From Nissolia schottii (lineage: Eukaryota > Streptophyta > Magnoliopsida > Fabales > Fabaceae): a DNA stretch of 64,000 bases. Under the pieces are notes generated by a model. It did not search any database. It had not been told where the DNA came from and saw only the letters and a program-made list of their open reading frames with translations. The stretch spans positions 640,613 through 704,612 of the forward strand of contig QANU01031477.1 in the NCBI GenBank assembly GCA_003254905.1, in the 5' to 3' direction. The position numbers were made by a program, and so were the translations under genes. The stretch's first letter is position 1; the number at the start of each line of letters is the position of its first letter. Positions 49,766-62,487 of the stretch are shown here, in pieces.

Positions 49766-50495
49766 AATGACTATTGTTCAACAAGAACATGATCCAGCTA
49801 ATGTTGAATTGCAGCAACAACTTGATAAGTAACATGATTTCAAATTGAAGATGATCCAACTAATGTTGAATTGCAGCAACAACTTGATAAGTAACATGAT
49901 TTCAATTAAATTAATATTTGCACAATAAGTTTATTAACCTCATAAATAAAACTTTGTTATATTATGGATTATTAAATGTAGGGAGATCTCTGACGCAACT
50001 TTTACAAACAGATAAGGTCATCAAGGTTTATTTTTTTTATCCAAATTGACCATAATATTTCTTCAATAATTGTACGTTTTCATTTATAGTTATGGTTTAA
50101 CAAAATGATATTTATGTTGGTTTTTTTTATTCAATTCAGATCAAGCTTGCGACTGTGAGAAGATTTAACACAAGGCAGTGGTGTTACAATGAAGATTGCA
50201 ATTCATTGTAAAGCGTTACAAAATGCATGAACTGTTGTTAGCTATAACTTTTATATATATATTACTTATGTTTGTCTATCTGCTATTGTAATATTCAGTT
50301 TCTATATTAATGTTTCAATATGTAAACTTCATTAGGTAATATAATTGTCATTTTAATTCATGTTGTGATCTATTATAACAAGTTTTTTTGTACCAATATT
50401 ATTATGATTTGTACTAAATAATGCAATACTCTGCATTTCTATTCATAATAGATGTTTTATATACCCGCCGCGCATCGCGCGGGTATAAATTCTAG

Positions 50496-51540
50496 TTTAG
50501 GTGAAAATGAAACATTAGGAAAACATCCATGTTGAATTCCAAATACCCATGTTTAATCTAATTTCAATCAAGAAGACAGGCGCAAACAGCACCACAAGCT
50601 TCAAAGCATATCGAGTTCATTGGGTTTAATGCCGAATTCAATATTTCATCTACATTTACAATGTGCATATACATATACATATACACACACACATATATTA
50701 GTAAGCACTAGGTTGATAACGGTAAAAATACCCACAATAAAGATCTGATTTAGAGGATGAGAGGGTTGGGTTTTTGGACCAATTCAAAATGGGGATGATG
50801 CTAACCTCCCCAAGTGTATGTCTATATAAACTTAGAGCATTAGACATTGTTACGGACCAAACTTGAAGGCCCAGGTCCAAATTCACTCGAGCTAAATGAT
50901 GACCAAATCAATGGGCCCAATCAAAAATCACTCAAAAGCATACACCTTGGAGCGTACAATAACATATGAATCTCGACTAATAGGAAAACTCAAGCTTATA
51001 GACTAAACACATGTTGTAACTAACATAAAATTAAACACAATGAAGAGCCTATCATGGATTAAGTGGTGTAATCAATCCAACACAACTCATGATAAGAGCT
51101 GGGGTGTTATAGTTCTATTAACAACCGACTTCTATCTGTAAATACAAAAAGGACAAGGACGATTCATGGTGGTCAACTTTATCATATCTAATATATGTGT
51201 TACTCACATATTGACTTTAATATCAATGAGGTCTTACAGATACCACTCCCAATGTGATAAGGTTCACATTTTTCTCATTCGTACTGAACTACCATCCCAA
51301 GCATGTCCAAACAATAACTACTTTGAAGTTTCGGGTATCTCATCCCTTCCCGACCTATTTGACGAGACATACATCCCATTTTAGTTTTAGTTTTTACCTC
51401 CATCCTTTTCAAGCTGAAAATGTTGGACATTCGTTTCCAGTTTGCGTGTAACACAACATGCCCAACTTGAATCAGCCCAAGCTAAAGAAAAAAGCACAAG
51501 AAGAATGCTTCTGCAAAGCAGCTGAGTCTAAAACATCAAG
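50496..51540. other. Intergenic, nothing recognised
   Basis: AT-rich DNA with a short ATACAC/ATATAC tract near 50665-50695. No gene or clear element is seen. Confidence 0.4.
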
Positions 51541-52567
51541 GTTATCAAACTTAAGAGTTTAATTAAACTTGTGGAACCTCCGTAAAATCGGATCGTAAAC
51601 TCGTACGAGTTTACCTATTATTAAAAAATATTAAGAAAATATGTTAAAAAACTATTATGCTACAAAAATATATTTAATAAAACTTGAAATTCATAAATAC
51701 TTTTAACTCCATGATAAAGCACAAATAAAGATGAAATATATGAGTTGTAAGTTCAATTCATACATAATACATAATGCTTTGAACCAGAACATATCCTCCT
51801 CCACATAAACTTAATAACAAGCAAAATCTATCAACACAAGAGAGAGGCAGTGTATTGAGCAACCAATATAACAAATGTATATAAAGAACAATGTCACTCA
51901 TGACAGAAGCGACCTGCTTCGAGCTGACAGCAAAGAATTCGGTGATAACTTCGAGGGGCATGCCCTTTGTTTTTGAAACATTCAATAACACAAATATCCA
52001 GAAGATGACATACAACATAAACACCGAAGATACCAACGAGTCTCATAGTACTGAGCATCATAAGAAGTCAGTATGTGACGATGATATCTCTACTCCAGAA
52101 CACTAAAGCACAGATAACGATGTAGAGGCCACTCACCTTGGTGGGAAAGATCTGAGCAAAGGATGAAATATATACGATGGATCAGCGATGAGGCATGATG
52201 GAGCACGATGGTAAGACGGAGCACGATTGCAGGCGCAATTGTGAATGGCAACTTTGAAACACTCAAACGACACCTGAATCTAAAAACTCAGAGACGTGCA
52301 AAACGTTTTGCTTGGTTTATCGAAAATCTTAGAGACGTGCAAAACATCGTTTTTGCAAGTCAAAACATCATTTTGCTTGTTTTGTCCTCCTACGGTAAAC
52401 TCGTGAAATCACCACTAAACTCGCAATTTTATGCAAGTTCACAGAGTTTACCAGAGTTTACCCGAGTTTACCCAAAAACAAGTTTATATGTAAATTAACT
52501 CGATTTTACTACCTAAAAACGTAACTTCGTACGATTTTACGAATTAAAACGCGATTTTAATAATCTT
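51541..52567. mobile_element. Pack-type non-autonomous inverted-repeat element, about 1 kb
   Basis: The ends are imperfect inverted repeats: GGTTATCAAAC...GTTTAATT...CGTAAAATCG on the left and, read inward from the right, GATTATTAAAATCGCG..TTTAATTCGTAAAATCG. Subterminal words GTAAACTCG/CGAGTTTAC abound, including a perfect 20-bp palindrome GTAAACTCGTACGAGTTTAC at 51595-51614 and five copies at 52390-52475. Flanks share TCAAG, compatible with a worn 8-bp duplication as in hAT elements, but the superfamily is uncertain. The interior holds a captured transporter gene fragment. Confidence 0.6.
51893..52157 (-). pseudogene. Captured fragment of a tonoplast sugar transporter (TST/TMT) gene
   Basis: On the minus strand: FAQIFPTKVSGLYIVICALVFW then SRDIIVTY, a stop, LLMMLSTMRLVGIFGVYVVC, a frameshift, then WIFVLLNVSKTKGMPLEVITEFFAVSSKQ. 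This is the C-terminal end (last two or three membrane helices and the PETKGMPLEVITEFF signature) of the vacuolar monosaccharide/sucrose transporter TST (TMT) family. The in-frame stop, the frame change and SKTKG for PETKG show it cannot encode a transporter. It lies wholly inside the inverted-repeat element at 51541-52567, so capture by that element is the simplest reading. Confidence 0.85.
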
Positions 52568-53841
52568 GTCAAGCACCATGTGGAACTATTTCATGCACTC
52601 ATGCATAATTATGCAGGTAGTTAGTTTTATCTGTTATATCCATATCAGAGTTGGTTAATTGTAAATGAGCTGCAATCAGCCATACCCTTTTGTATGTTAG
52701 ACTTATCATTTAATCAATCAAAATTCACATTACAACTCGTTCAGATTTCATTATAGCACAATGAAAGGACCCAATGGCGTCGACAATATGGATGTATTTT
52801 TCAAGTTAATACCCAATGATAGCATTTGAACGGAATAGTAGTGTGGTACTTTTACTAGAACATACATTACGATTATCCTATTCAATGCCAAGTTTGTAGG
52901 GAAGTAGAGAAGAATTTACAAGAATTAGTGAAGATTAAAAAATAAAAAAGCGAGAGAAAAACGAGGTTAAAAAATAACCACCGCCACACAAATATGATAA
53001 CCAAATCTCACGTGGAAATGTTCTACTATGCATAAGTATTTTCCTTTGACATTTAGGATCTAATTTTAATGGTTTTTATGGAAAATCTTTTAAAAACGTA
53101 TGTTCATATAATACATAATGATTATATAAAATATTTGCCTTGATAATACTACATCAAAATCAAATTCCTTATATTTTATTTTAAAAACAATGATTTTCGA
53201 CACTTGTAACCTAATGTATAAGTATAAAAAGGCACCATTAATCTAAAAATCGTATAAATTGAACCAACAGAGGAATCTACTGCACAACAAAATTGAAGAA
53301 TCTAACCCACAGGAATAACGACGACAATTGACAATAAATCAACTCATCCTATTGTCCTAAACAAGAATAAAAATTCCATTTCAAAGTTGCTTCGGTCACC
53401 GATATCAGAAACAATAACATAGACAAATGTCTCAAACTTAATAAATTACATGAGTGGCCCACCCAAAATCAAAAAATATATTGGGTTGCAGTCAAGCCAA
53501 GGAAAGCAAGAAAGAAAGAGTCAGGCCCTCAGCATCCAGAGAGGAACAGAGAACCAAATGCGGGGCACATACAAAGTAGAGAGAGTAAATGGAACTAGCC
53601 GACAAAAACAAAGGCCAATTCCAGCAAAAGCTTCTGTTAGAAACAGACACCAAGAGGTAGGCAAAAGGCTGTAACAAATTCACCCATATTTTAGTTTAAG
53701 GCTCTAAGCATATTCATAGAGCATTAGAAAGGTTTCGACCGTGTCATTGCCCCACTCTAAAGGCAAACTATACGCTACCTATCTACAATTGTAGCCTAGT
53801 TCATTTTAAAAAAAAAACCAGATAGCTTCAAAACTACCAAG
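52568..53841. other. Intergenic, nothing recognised
   Basis: AT-rich sequence downstream of the exoribonuclease stop codon. The part next to 53842 would be its 3' UTR; no poly(A) signal was assigned. Confidence 0.4.
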
Positions 53842-56800
53842 TTACCCGAAATAGGAGCACATGTACAGCCTCACCCCAATATCAAGGGGTCCATCATCAC
53901 CACCAACAGCATGAAGTGCCACTGGAATTGTTGAAAGAAGACTTACTGTGAGAGGGAAAAATGAAGGAGCAATTTCGGACACTGAATTGGGCTTCTTGTT
54001 AGTGGGAGCTATGCAAACTCCCACATCAGAACCATCCATCGCAGCTTTCAGGTCACACGAACAAGTGAGCAAAGCAACTTCTTCAAATGGCCTCGATTTA
54101 TTAGGGCTACCCCTCCTAAATGCACGCCTATTGGTAGACATGCTAAGCACCAAAGTTGAAGTTGTTTCAAGCCACTCCACGGACAATCCATCTACTTCAT
54201 CATAATAGATGCGTTGCTCAATCTGAATATGAATGAGATACACATAAGAATCAGAGCATATGCAACAACTAATGAAGAACCACATTAGATCAAAATGTTC
54301 CTACAAGTAATTATTTCTTCAACAATATGATATGCTTCCATGAAAGCTGTATGTAAAGTGAATAACTTAAATAGCTTCTTCAAATTGTCTCAACATAAAT
54401 TACTCTAAAATTGGATTTTCTTTTTTTTTACCCATTACAGACCATGTAATATATTATTAAGATGGTCATAATGCTATCATTGGTTAATACAAGAAATGCT
54501 GTCTTCAACAATCATGGAAAATAAACAGACATAAAAAGCTTTCTCTTAAGGGAGAAAATATTAATCTTTGGCAACCAATAACACTAAACAAGCTATCCTA
54601 GTGATGATCTGAAAAAGTGCTCGACCTCAATAAACATTCACCACTGCTTCTCTGTGTGTAATCTTGAAATAAGTACAGTTACAAGTTACTTACAGCTAAC
54701 TTTTGGATATAAACAGACATGAATTTTGGACCCAGTCCCAGTACTCTTGCTTCTGACAATAAAACCTGTAGAACACAAGATAAGCTGTATAAGTGCAAAA
54801 GAAAATATTCAAGGATCAAGCCTAGGCATATTACACAAAGCAACAACAAAAAGTTCCCAACACAACAAGCTAGTGTTTCAAACACGAGAGTACTGACTTC
54901 CTTCACCAATTACAATTTAGTTTCCAAATAGTTGGAAAGTATAATATCTAAAATCATCTTATTATAACACGATATCATGAAGACATCATAAATGACATAA
55001 TAAAACTGGTAAGGATAACATCATTCACAAACTGTACAGCAATCACTTTCCACTTCATATTAGGATGCCATACAATCTCACTACAATATATAATTAAAAA
55101 AAAAAAAAAGGCGCGCTCTTTTACATTTCCCATCTTCAACACACTTCAAATCCCAAATGAAAGACAACCTAAAATTACAAACATGCAATTTTTTACAAGT
55201 TCAAAAAGGACGGACATTAAATGCTAAGGAAGACCAATCAAAAGTCACTACGAAATATGAAAAGGACAGAAAAGCATAATACAGAAAGCAATCTTCAGAT
55301 ATATCAAGTCCTAATCATTCTCATATTAGCAAGCAATACATCGGATTCTCAGCTGCAAATAATCTAACTTTGCAGAAAACAAGGATGGAAAATTAAGAGA
55401 ATGATTCAGAAACAGACATACCTCTTTCTTCAAGAGACACCACATGTACAACTTATCACATGCATCCTTAACATTTCTACTTGCAAGCTTTCTCTCATTG
55501 CAATAAGCAGCAACAATTGCAAGTATTTTCTTGCATGGAACTCCATGCTTCAGAGCTGCGGATGTTAGCGCTTCCCTACCTTCCGCAGATTCTGCAGCAG
55601 GTTTATCAAAGTTGATTCCCGTGAAACACCTTTGGATTTCCTCTTCCTTGTTAACCAGCAATGCCTTCTGATGCTTCAGGTATGATTCCTCAGCCTCCAA
55701 AGCAGAAAGTAATGTCCGATGGACAACAATATCAGGATAGCGTCGCAAAGGGGATGTAAAATGAGTATAAAAAGGAACAGACAATGCATAATGACCCCAT
55801 TCCTGCTCCTTTTCCTTTAATTCTCCACTACAGAAGTAGGATGCTAACTGCATTGGTCTAGTAGCATAGGAGATAAGAATATCAAAGAGCACAGAGTCAT
55901 CCTTGAGCTTTTCCCTGATCTGCTCTAATGACTGATGGAACAGGCCAGATGTAGACGTGTCCAATTTTAAACCATGTTTCTGGCAAAATGCCACAAACTC
56001 TCTCAGTTTTCGTACATTAGGTTCTGGATGCCTTCGCAACAATGCATTATCAGGATAAGCTCTACATATGACTTCAGCAGCTGTTGTATTGGCCAAAAGC
56101 ATAAATTCCTCAACAAGAAAATTTGATTCTTTTCGTTCAGAAAGCATACAATCATAAGGAATTCCATACTCATCAAACATGAAAACAATTTTGGGGTTTT
56201 CAAGCCTTAGAGCTCCATCATTAAATCTCTTACATTTCAGAACATTTGAAATTTCATATAAGCTCTTCAGAGATGTAATAACATTAGGCCATTCAAAATG
56301 ACCATGCAACTTTGGGTAGCTATCTCCTAAGATGTTGGAGCTTTCAAAATCAATAGCCCCATCAATGAAACTCTGAGCATGTTCATATGAAAGCTTACAA
56401 CAAGACCGGATAACAGTGCGACCAATCCAACGGTTTACTACATCCCCAGCAAGATTAATATCCAGAAACATAGAAATTGCAAAACGTTCCACTCCAGGAT
56501 TAAGCGAACCTATATTCTCTGAAAACAATGCAGGCAACATTGGTAACTTTTTTTGCAACATATAGACACTTGTTGACCTAAACTGAGCCTCACTGTCTAA
56601 GGCCGTGTCTGGTAAAACAAAGTATGATACATCAGCAATGTGGACACCTACTCTGCAATTTCCATTAGGTAACTTCTCAATTGACAGTGCATCGTCCAGC
56701 TCAGTGGCAGTTGAAGGATCAATAGTAAATATGCACAAATTTCTAAGATCCATTCTACTTTGCAATTCATTTGGTGGCATTTCCCACGGAAAATATGGTA

Positions 56801-59316
56801 GACAAGACAGTGCTTCAGGTGAAAATTCAGACATACAGATTGCATTCTGAAACAAAATTGCATCTAATTGAGGCTGAATTTCATTGCCTCGTCCGAAAAC
56901 ATGCAAGATGTGTGCTCGGGGAAAGGGACTGTCTTCCACCCATTCATCAATTTGTGCTCCTACCAGATCCATTTCAAGCGTCAAATCCCCAGTTTGCAGC
57001 CTTTTCTTAATGCACTCTGGTAAATCTCTAACAAAAAGCATCATTTTGGGATACTTTGGATCAATTGGTGTCAACTGGATGTACTCATGCTCAGAAACCA
57101 GATTACTACTCTTCTTCACATCATTTCTGCTTACGCTCCTGATAGAAATCCACTGCTTCACATTGAGATGACCAACAATACGCTCTCGACGTGGAGAGCT
57201 CTCAATTACAGCAACCACCCTTCCAGTCGGTCTTTTAGAAGGAAAAGAATTAACTAAGAAACACAACTTTTCCACTGCATTAATTACTTCACTCTGTTTG
57301 CTGCAAGGACTGATATGTAAGGGTTCAAAAGCAGCACAGCGCTGTCCATCAAAACTATCATTGGCAGGTTTAAGTGGATCTGAATGGGAAATTGGGCTCA
57401 GGGAACCATTATCCACGTAGTATTTCTTTTCAGAAAAATGACAACTTCTATTAGGGTTGGGATTGTGATCAGTGCCCTGGTTTTGACCAAGGCAGCTTCG
57501 GCAATGGGCAGACTCATAATTGGTACCTACCTCACCTTTTTCTTTATAGGTACTACCAGCCACCTCATCTTCAGTGCGAGGGTTACAATTTTCCAGTGTT
57601 GCATTACTGTTGCTAGTTCTGTTAGATCCTTTCATTTTTGTCCACAATGAGAGAGGATCTATTTTAACTGCAACAATGTCACCTTCCACCTACACATAAC
57701 AATCATCAGACACATCCTCCAGCTAGACGTACAACAGTACAAGTCACAATGAGGCACATTTTTGTTACTGCATCAACTAACGAATTAGCACTGTAGCTCC
57801 ACTAAAAGCCATGCCATATTATAAATGAAAATTTTCATTGTTGATGAGAGAAAATAAGCAGCACCACTTTACACCATGCAATTTTTTTTTTTTAAATCAT
57901 AGTTTCCAAATACCTAAAATAATTTCATTCTGATTGCCTCCCCCAAAAAGAAATTCAAATGCATGCAAAAAAAAAAAATCAGAGATGACTATAATCAGTC
58001 ATATGCTAAGATGATAATCACATTCATACATGCATAACTCAATATTATAATATAGATATTGCATTTGTATGTGAATATAAATATTGTATTATATTGTATA
58101 TTTCGTAAGTCAATATTTTGCAAAGATTTGTTACTCTGTTAGTATTATTCTGGGTCCAGCAGTGCTCTAAAGGCCAAAGAAGACTTTATAATGAACAGAC
58201 ACCAAAAGCAGAATGTATGTTAAAATCACACTCACAGCTCTATTCTGGGCCGGAATTCCACTAATGAGAACATCTGTTGGCACCCCATCAATTTTGCAAT
58301 AGGCCTACATGTACAAGAAAAAATTGCAATACTCGCATTAATACATTGTAAGTAATAGGAAAGCGTGAACTCAGTTAACCAAGTGATAGATGCCACAAAC
58401 CTCAACTCTGTTGTGAGCATTGACACGAAAGAGAGTTTTAAAAACATCACCGTTCTGCGAAACCCAAGAAAGCAATTAACAAAAGGCTATTCCACTTAAA
58501 CAGCAAGCATTAGCATCTGAATATTTTCAGTGCTGTGTGTATGAAGCTAGTACATTACTAACCTCCAGTGCCTTCTCAACAGCCTCCATAGACCAGTGTG
58601 GACTAAAATAACATCTCTGGGCACTAAACCCTATCTGACCAGAAGGGACTGAGTCTCTGTTTCTGTAAGTCCCTGAATCAGGCGTTAGCGCGTCAAGAAG
58701 CTGTGGTGCTTGCTCGTTGATGTGCATTGGGGGCATTGAAAGCGAAACGAAAGCTGCATAGGATCGATGGTTGCGGGAGGGAACATTGTCCCCTTGCTGC
58801 TTCATGGATGCAGTCATAAGAGTAGTAGATGCAGAGTTATCGCCCAAGCACTCCGAAGAGACCCCGCAGATCTCGCTCACTGAGCAACAAGATGTTATCA
58901 TAATGTGAAAAATTGTGACAGTCAGTGACGATAGTAAAAGGAAAGAAAGAACCCATATGCTGTTACTCCGTTTAACGTTGCACTGACTCGAGCGAAAAAA
59001 CAGCTCTTTAATTTTTATTTACGGTAAAAAATAAATTAAATGTTCAATTTGATTTGATTTTGACGTTGCCAAAACCTATCCATCTATGGTCAATGAATTT
59101 AAAGATTTGCAAAAGAAAGGAAAGGGTACCTGAGGGGGAGGGGGAGGAGGAGGAGGCGGAGGTAGGGTTTTGTTTGGAACGGCGATTGGAACGGCGCTTC
59201 TTCTTTTTCTCCTTTTCCGCACTACTAATATTATTATTATTATTGTTGTTGTTGTTGTTGTTGTTATTGCAATCGAACCCCTCCTCAAAGACGGGCGATT
59301 CGGCTGAGGCTCTCAT
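53842..59316 (-). CDS. SOV: DIS3L2-type 3'-5' exoribonuclease (SOV-like), 7 exons
   Basis: Exons: 59316-59130, 58879-58563, 58454-58401, 58304-58236, 57689-55422, 54765-54694, 54222-53842. All borders are GT/AG and keep frame, giving 1115 aa. The order fits RNase II/R-family proteins: basic low-complexity N-terminus with a 13-Asn run, cold-shock domains (FRVNAHNRVEAYCKIDGVPTDVLISG; KRPTGRVVAVIESS), the RNB domain with IDPSTATELDDAL (about 532-544), VGVHIADVSYFV, FLVEEFMLLAN, RRHPEPN (about 761-767) and SPLRRYPDIVVHR (855-867), then an S1-like C-terminus ending GGDDGPLDIGVRLYMCSYFG. No PIN domain, so DIS3L2 rather than DIS3/RRP44. In Arabidopsis the homologue SOV degrades cytoplasmic mRNA independently of the exosome. 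An in-frame upstream ATG at 59361 would add a hydrophobic MFLINFLTIFL leader; I prefer 59316, which starts MRASAES. Confidence 0.93.
59223..59264 (-). repeat. AAC/AAT microsatellite encoding a polyasparagine run in the exoribonuclease
   Basis: Thirteen consecutive Asn codons in exon 1, made of AAC units then AAT units. It lies in a low-complexity leader, where length variation would be tolerated. Confidence 0.85.
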
Positions 59317-61251
59317 AGTTATCCCCGACAGAAAAATTGTCAAGAAATTGATGAGGAACAAATCGAAGAAAATAACCCTAACGAAGAAGACAGAAGAAAT
59401 CTTCCGATATTCGGGAAAAAATATATATAAATCGGAAGAAGGAGAGGAAACGAGGAAGGAAAGGGAAATACTCTAGTAAAAAGGGGAAGGAAGAAACAAA
59501 CAAAAGATACTCTAAAAAGGGAAGGTAAAAGAGGAAGGAAGGTATGATTGGGAGAGAAGGGCACGAACAAGTTAGATTAGAGAGCGGAGCAAGTTACAAG
59601 GAGGAATAAATGTGATAAAAGAGATGGAAAGAGAGAGAGGAGGTGGAAAGGGACGTTATCATTGGTCGGCGGGGACATTGGCGCCGACTATCCATTTCTT
59701 TCCCTCCTAACTTCTTCCCCCTTTTTTTTCCTCTTTGTTTTCGTTTCTTTCGCCTTTTCTTCTTCCTATTTCCTGTCGTTTCTTGAGCTGACCTAATTCC
59801 TCCTACCTCCTGCGCTTCTCTTTTCTCTTTTTCTATAATTTTTCAAATAATTTTTTGATTGTAGACCACGCCAGCACAACTATAATTACTAGATCTGGTT
59901 GGTTACTGATAAAATTAAGCGGGGACATGAAAACACAGAAATTATTTCACTTTATCTGCTTGATTAAAAAAATTGGAAACTTTTAAAAAATTTGAGTTTA
60001 GTTATTTTTCACCATTGCCATTCAATTAGATTTTATTATAAACAAAAATAATGATCCTCTCTTATGCTATTTAAAACATTAAATATATAAAATAATTTTA
60101 TTTGGTGACAATTGACATTTTTTTTATTATTTAAAATATTATGTATATAAAATAATTTGATTAAATAAAAATATAAAAAAAAATACACACAATAAGTAGA
60201 TTATAATTAAACTCAAAAGGTCATTATTATCCGGTTTAAATTGTTTTTTCTTCAGATTTTTATTTGATTCACATATGTTGATCAAGTATCAAACCAATAT
60301 AATTAACCCAAAGAAGAAGAGAAAAACTGAATCAAGAGAATCAATTTCAATACATCGAACTAAAATAATCGGTTCTACTAAAGGCAAAGATAAAGTTAGG
60401 GTACCAATGCATCCAAAATAATTGATTAAAAAGGTTTCCTGGCATGTTTCAACCAAAAGAAACTTGATGAATCAAGGATTTTTCCTTGTTCTAAGCCACC
60501 AATTTGTCCAAATTTTACAAAGTATTGCGGCTGTGAAAATACTGATGAAGTGCGAAAAATGAATGAACGAGAAAGGGGGGGAGCGAGGAGGGACCACTTT
60601 GGGATGACAACATGCACGGGTCCAGTTGTCAACCGACGCGTGGTTGTTGTGGGTTGGGTGAATTGCGCTGGCGGTGGGTAAGTGACGTTAGGGGAATGGT
60701 TCGTATCAGTTCATTCAGATCCGGTTACAACATAAATATGAGATGACACATGGTTTATGTATCCATAAAATGAGATGACACATGGTTTTGCAGCTTCTAT
60801 CAACATTTTCTTTTGGGTCATTGGGTTACCGTGGGCCTACTACTGTTGTGGGCCTTCACCCTTGCTTAATTTGCAAACGACAGCAACACTACCTAGTAAA
60901 AAGTGTAAACAAATCAATAAAAAAAACTAGCTAGTAAATGGCATAATATAATTTTAAAAACAAAATTAATTTATTAACTTACAAATTAATCTATTCATTC
61001 TTATAAATAATATTTGACATTTTTCTTCCTAACATCACTCCAAATAGTATATATTATCTTTATATCGTATATTGTACTTGATTATGGAATCTGACATATT
61101 GTCTTTACATTATTACTCTTTATTTATGAAATATTCTTTTTCTTTTGTCTAACTTATAATTTTATCCATATCCATAGTCTCTAGGTCAACTGTTGAGTGG
61201 TGTTAATTATATTAAGAGTAATGTATTTATTCATTCATTTTAACTGTTATG
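59317..61251. other. Exoribonuclease upstream region and intergenic DNA
   Basis: 59317-59700 is purine-rich on the plus strand (pyrimidine-rich leader on the gene strand), a usual plant 5' UTR/promoter composition; no clear TATA box. Beyond it the sequence is AT-rich. An open frame at 60426-60632 (minus) has no family match. Confidence 0.4.
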
Positions 61252-61309
61252 CTAATTAATCATGTTAGTTACAAACAAATATTGCACTAGAACAAAGCAA
61301 ACTTCAGAA

Positions 61310-61485
61310 AATACACCAAAGCTAATACTATACAACGACAAATATACCAAATGCGGCCACCAATAACATATTATAGGACAAGTAGATCTGCAGCAAAAGA
61401 AGCCACCATCCACCATGTCTAATACCACCAATCTGGCCAAAAAGCATATCCGCATACTCCACCACAGTCCCTTCGACATTGTTAC
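61310..61485 (-). other. Coding-like fragment, hydrophobic, family unknown
   Basis: Read on the minus strand after an AG acceptor-like TTTAATACAG, one frame gives NNVEGTVVEYADMLFGQIGG, then IRHGGWWLLLLQIYLSYNMLLVAAFGIFVVV and a stop. It looks like the last exon of a small membrane protein. I do not recognise it, and no upstream exons were found, so it may be a captured or orphan exon. Confidence 0.3.
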
Positions 61486-61582
61486 TGTATTAAATATAAG
61501 ATGGCATTAATAGAAGATTGATTCAAACAAGATTTTGCAGCATAAAATAGAGATTGCAGGGGTTCGTAAGTTTTGAGATAAA

Positions 61583-61636
61583 TGAAAATGGGGAACTATA
61601 TGGGCTTGATAAGAAGGGGAACTATATGGGCTTGAT
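61583..61636. repeat. Short tandem duplication
   Basis: GGGGAACTATATGGGCTTGA occurs twice in direct orientation, about 27 bp apart. Confidence 0.8.
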
Positions 61637-62487
61637 CCATGAGGGTATAGAGTCCTCACTCTCCAACCAAGCCCTCTTGAAATGATAAGCCTCAAATCTA
61701 GAGAAAAAATGCCTTTGGGAAGGACATTCTTGTCTCTGTTTGGGGATTGGTTTGGTTATGAAGATAAATACAAAAATTTGTGTTTAAACAGAATTTTAAT
61801 GAAATTGTAAATGAGTGAAAAAGAGACCCAAAAAGATATCATCACAAAACTAAACATGCAATAGATACAGATACAATAAATTATAGCTTGTATATCATTA
61901 CCAAATAGAATACAATATTAACTTTTAGTCTTGTATTTTATGTCTTTGTTCTCATGTTTCTGTATTTTTGTTCTGTCCCAACAACCAAATGCAACCTAAG
62001 TGTTCTTAGGATTTTCTCTTTGGTTTTCTAAAGGTCAAGGTTCTAAGTGTGTGTATATGTTGAGACAATCAAAATGACAAGCTCCTTGCCTCTTTCCCGT
62101 GTTAAAGGTTGAGAAGAAAGAAAAAAGGGGGGGGGGGGATTTCCAAAGTCATGTCACCATCTAAGGTAGAGGTGTTCAAATCCAATTCAATCAAAATTGT
62201 TAAACTATCCAAATAAATTGAAAATCGATCAAAATTGTTAAAGATTGGATTTGATTAGACATTGTTTTTTAAAAATTGCTTGGATTTGATTGAATTTTGG
62301 ATTTAATTTTCAAAATTGAATTAATCAAATCTAAACTGAAAATATCATATAATATAATTGTGTTAAATTTATACTTTTATTTATAATAATTTTAATCTAT
62401 CGCATCATTTTTATTGTCATTCTTATTTAAAACATCATTTTATGCATATAAAATGGGTTATTTAGTTTTTGTTGTTATATTTTCATT

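Larger units (their letters stand above)
45193..50495 (+). mobile_element. Non-autonomous Helitron, 5.3 kb, with captured exon-like segments
   Basis: The 5' end is TCTATATACTGAAAG with an A before it; the 3' end is a GC-rich hairpin (ACCCGC...GCGGGT type) and CTAG at 50492-50495 followed by T. TC start, hairpin, CTRR end and A|T insertion define a Helitron. The left end continues with CACGTGTCAGCACATTGG and TTTTTTCCCGCCC, a common plant Helitron left-end pattern. The interior has segments with splice-like borders, such as AG|EYIAKVDNALGSTVGSLARQIE|GTAAGC (46016-46072) and RDAEEGDTKAEDGTPEGVIKEEQDEALHLAG (46480-46580), and no helicase, so it is non-autonomous. I do not recognise the donor genes. 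Confidence 0.85.

Noticed and set aside
59054-59476. Plus-strand frame of 140 aa with a poly-Leu run
   Set aside because: Antisense of the exoribonuclease Asn run and leader.
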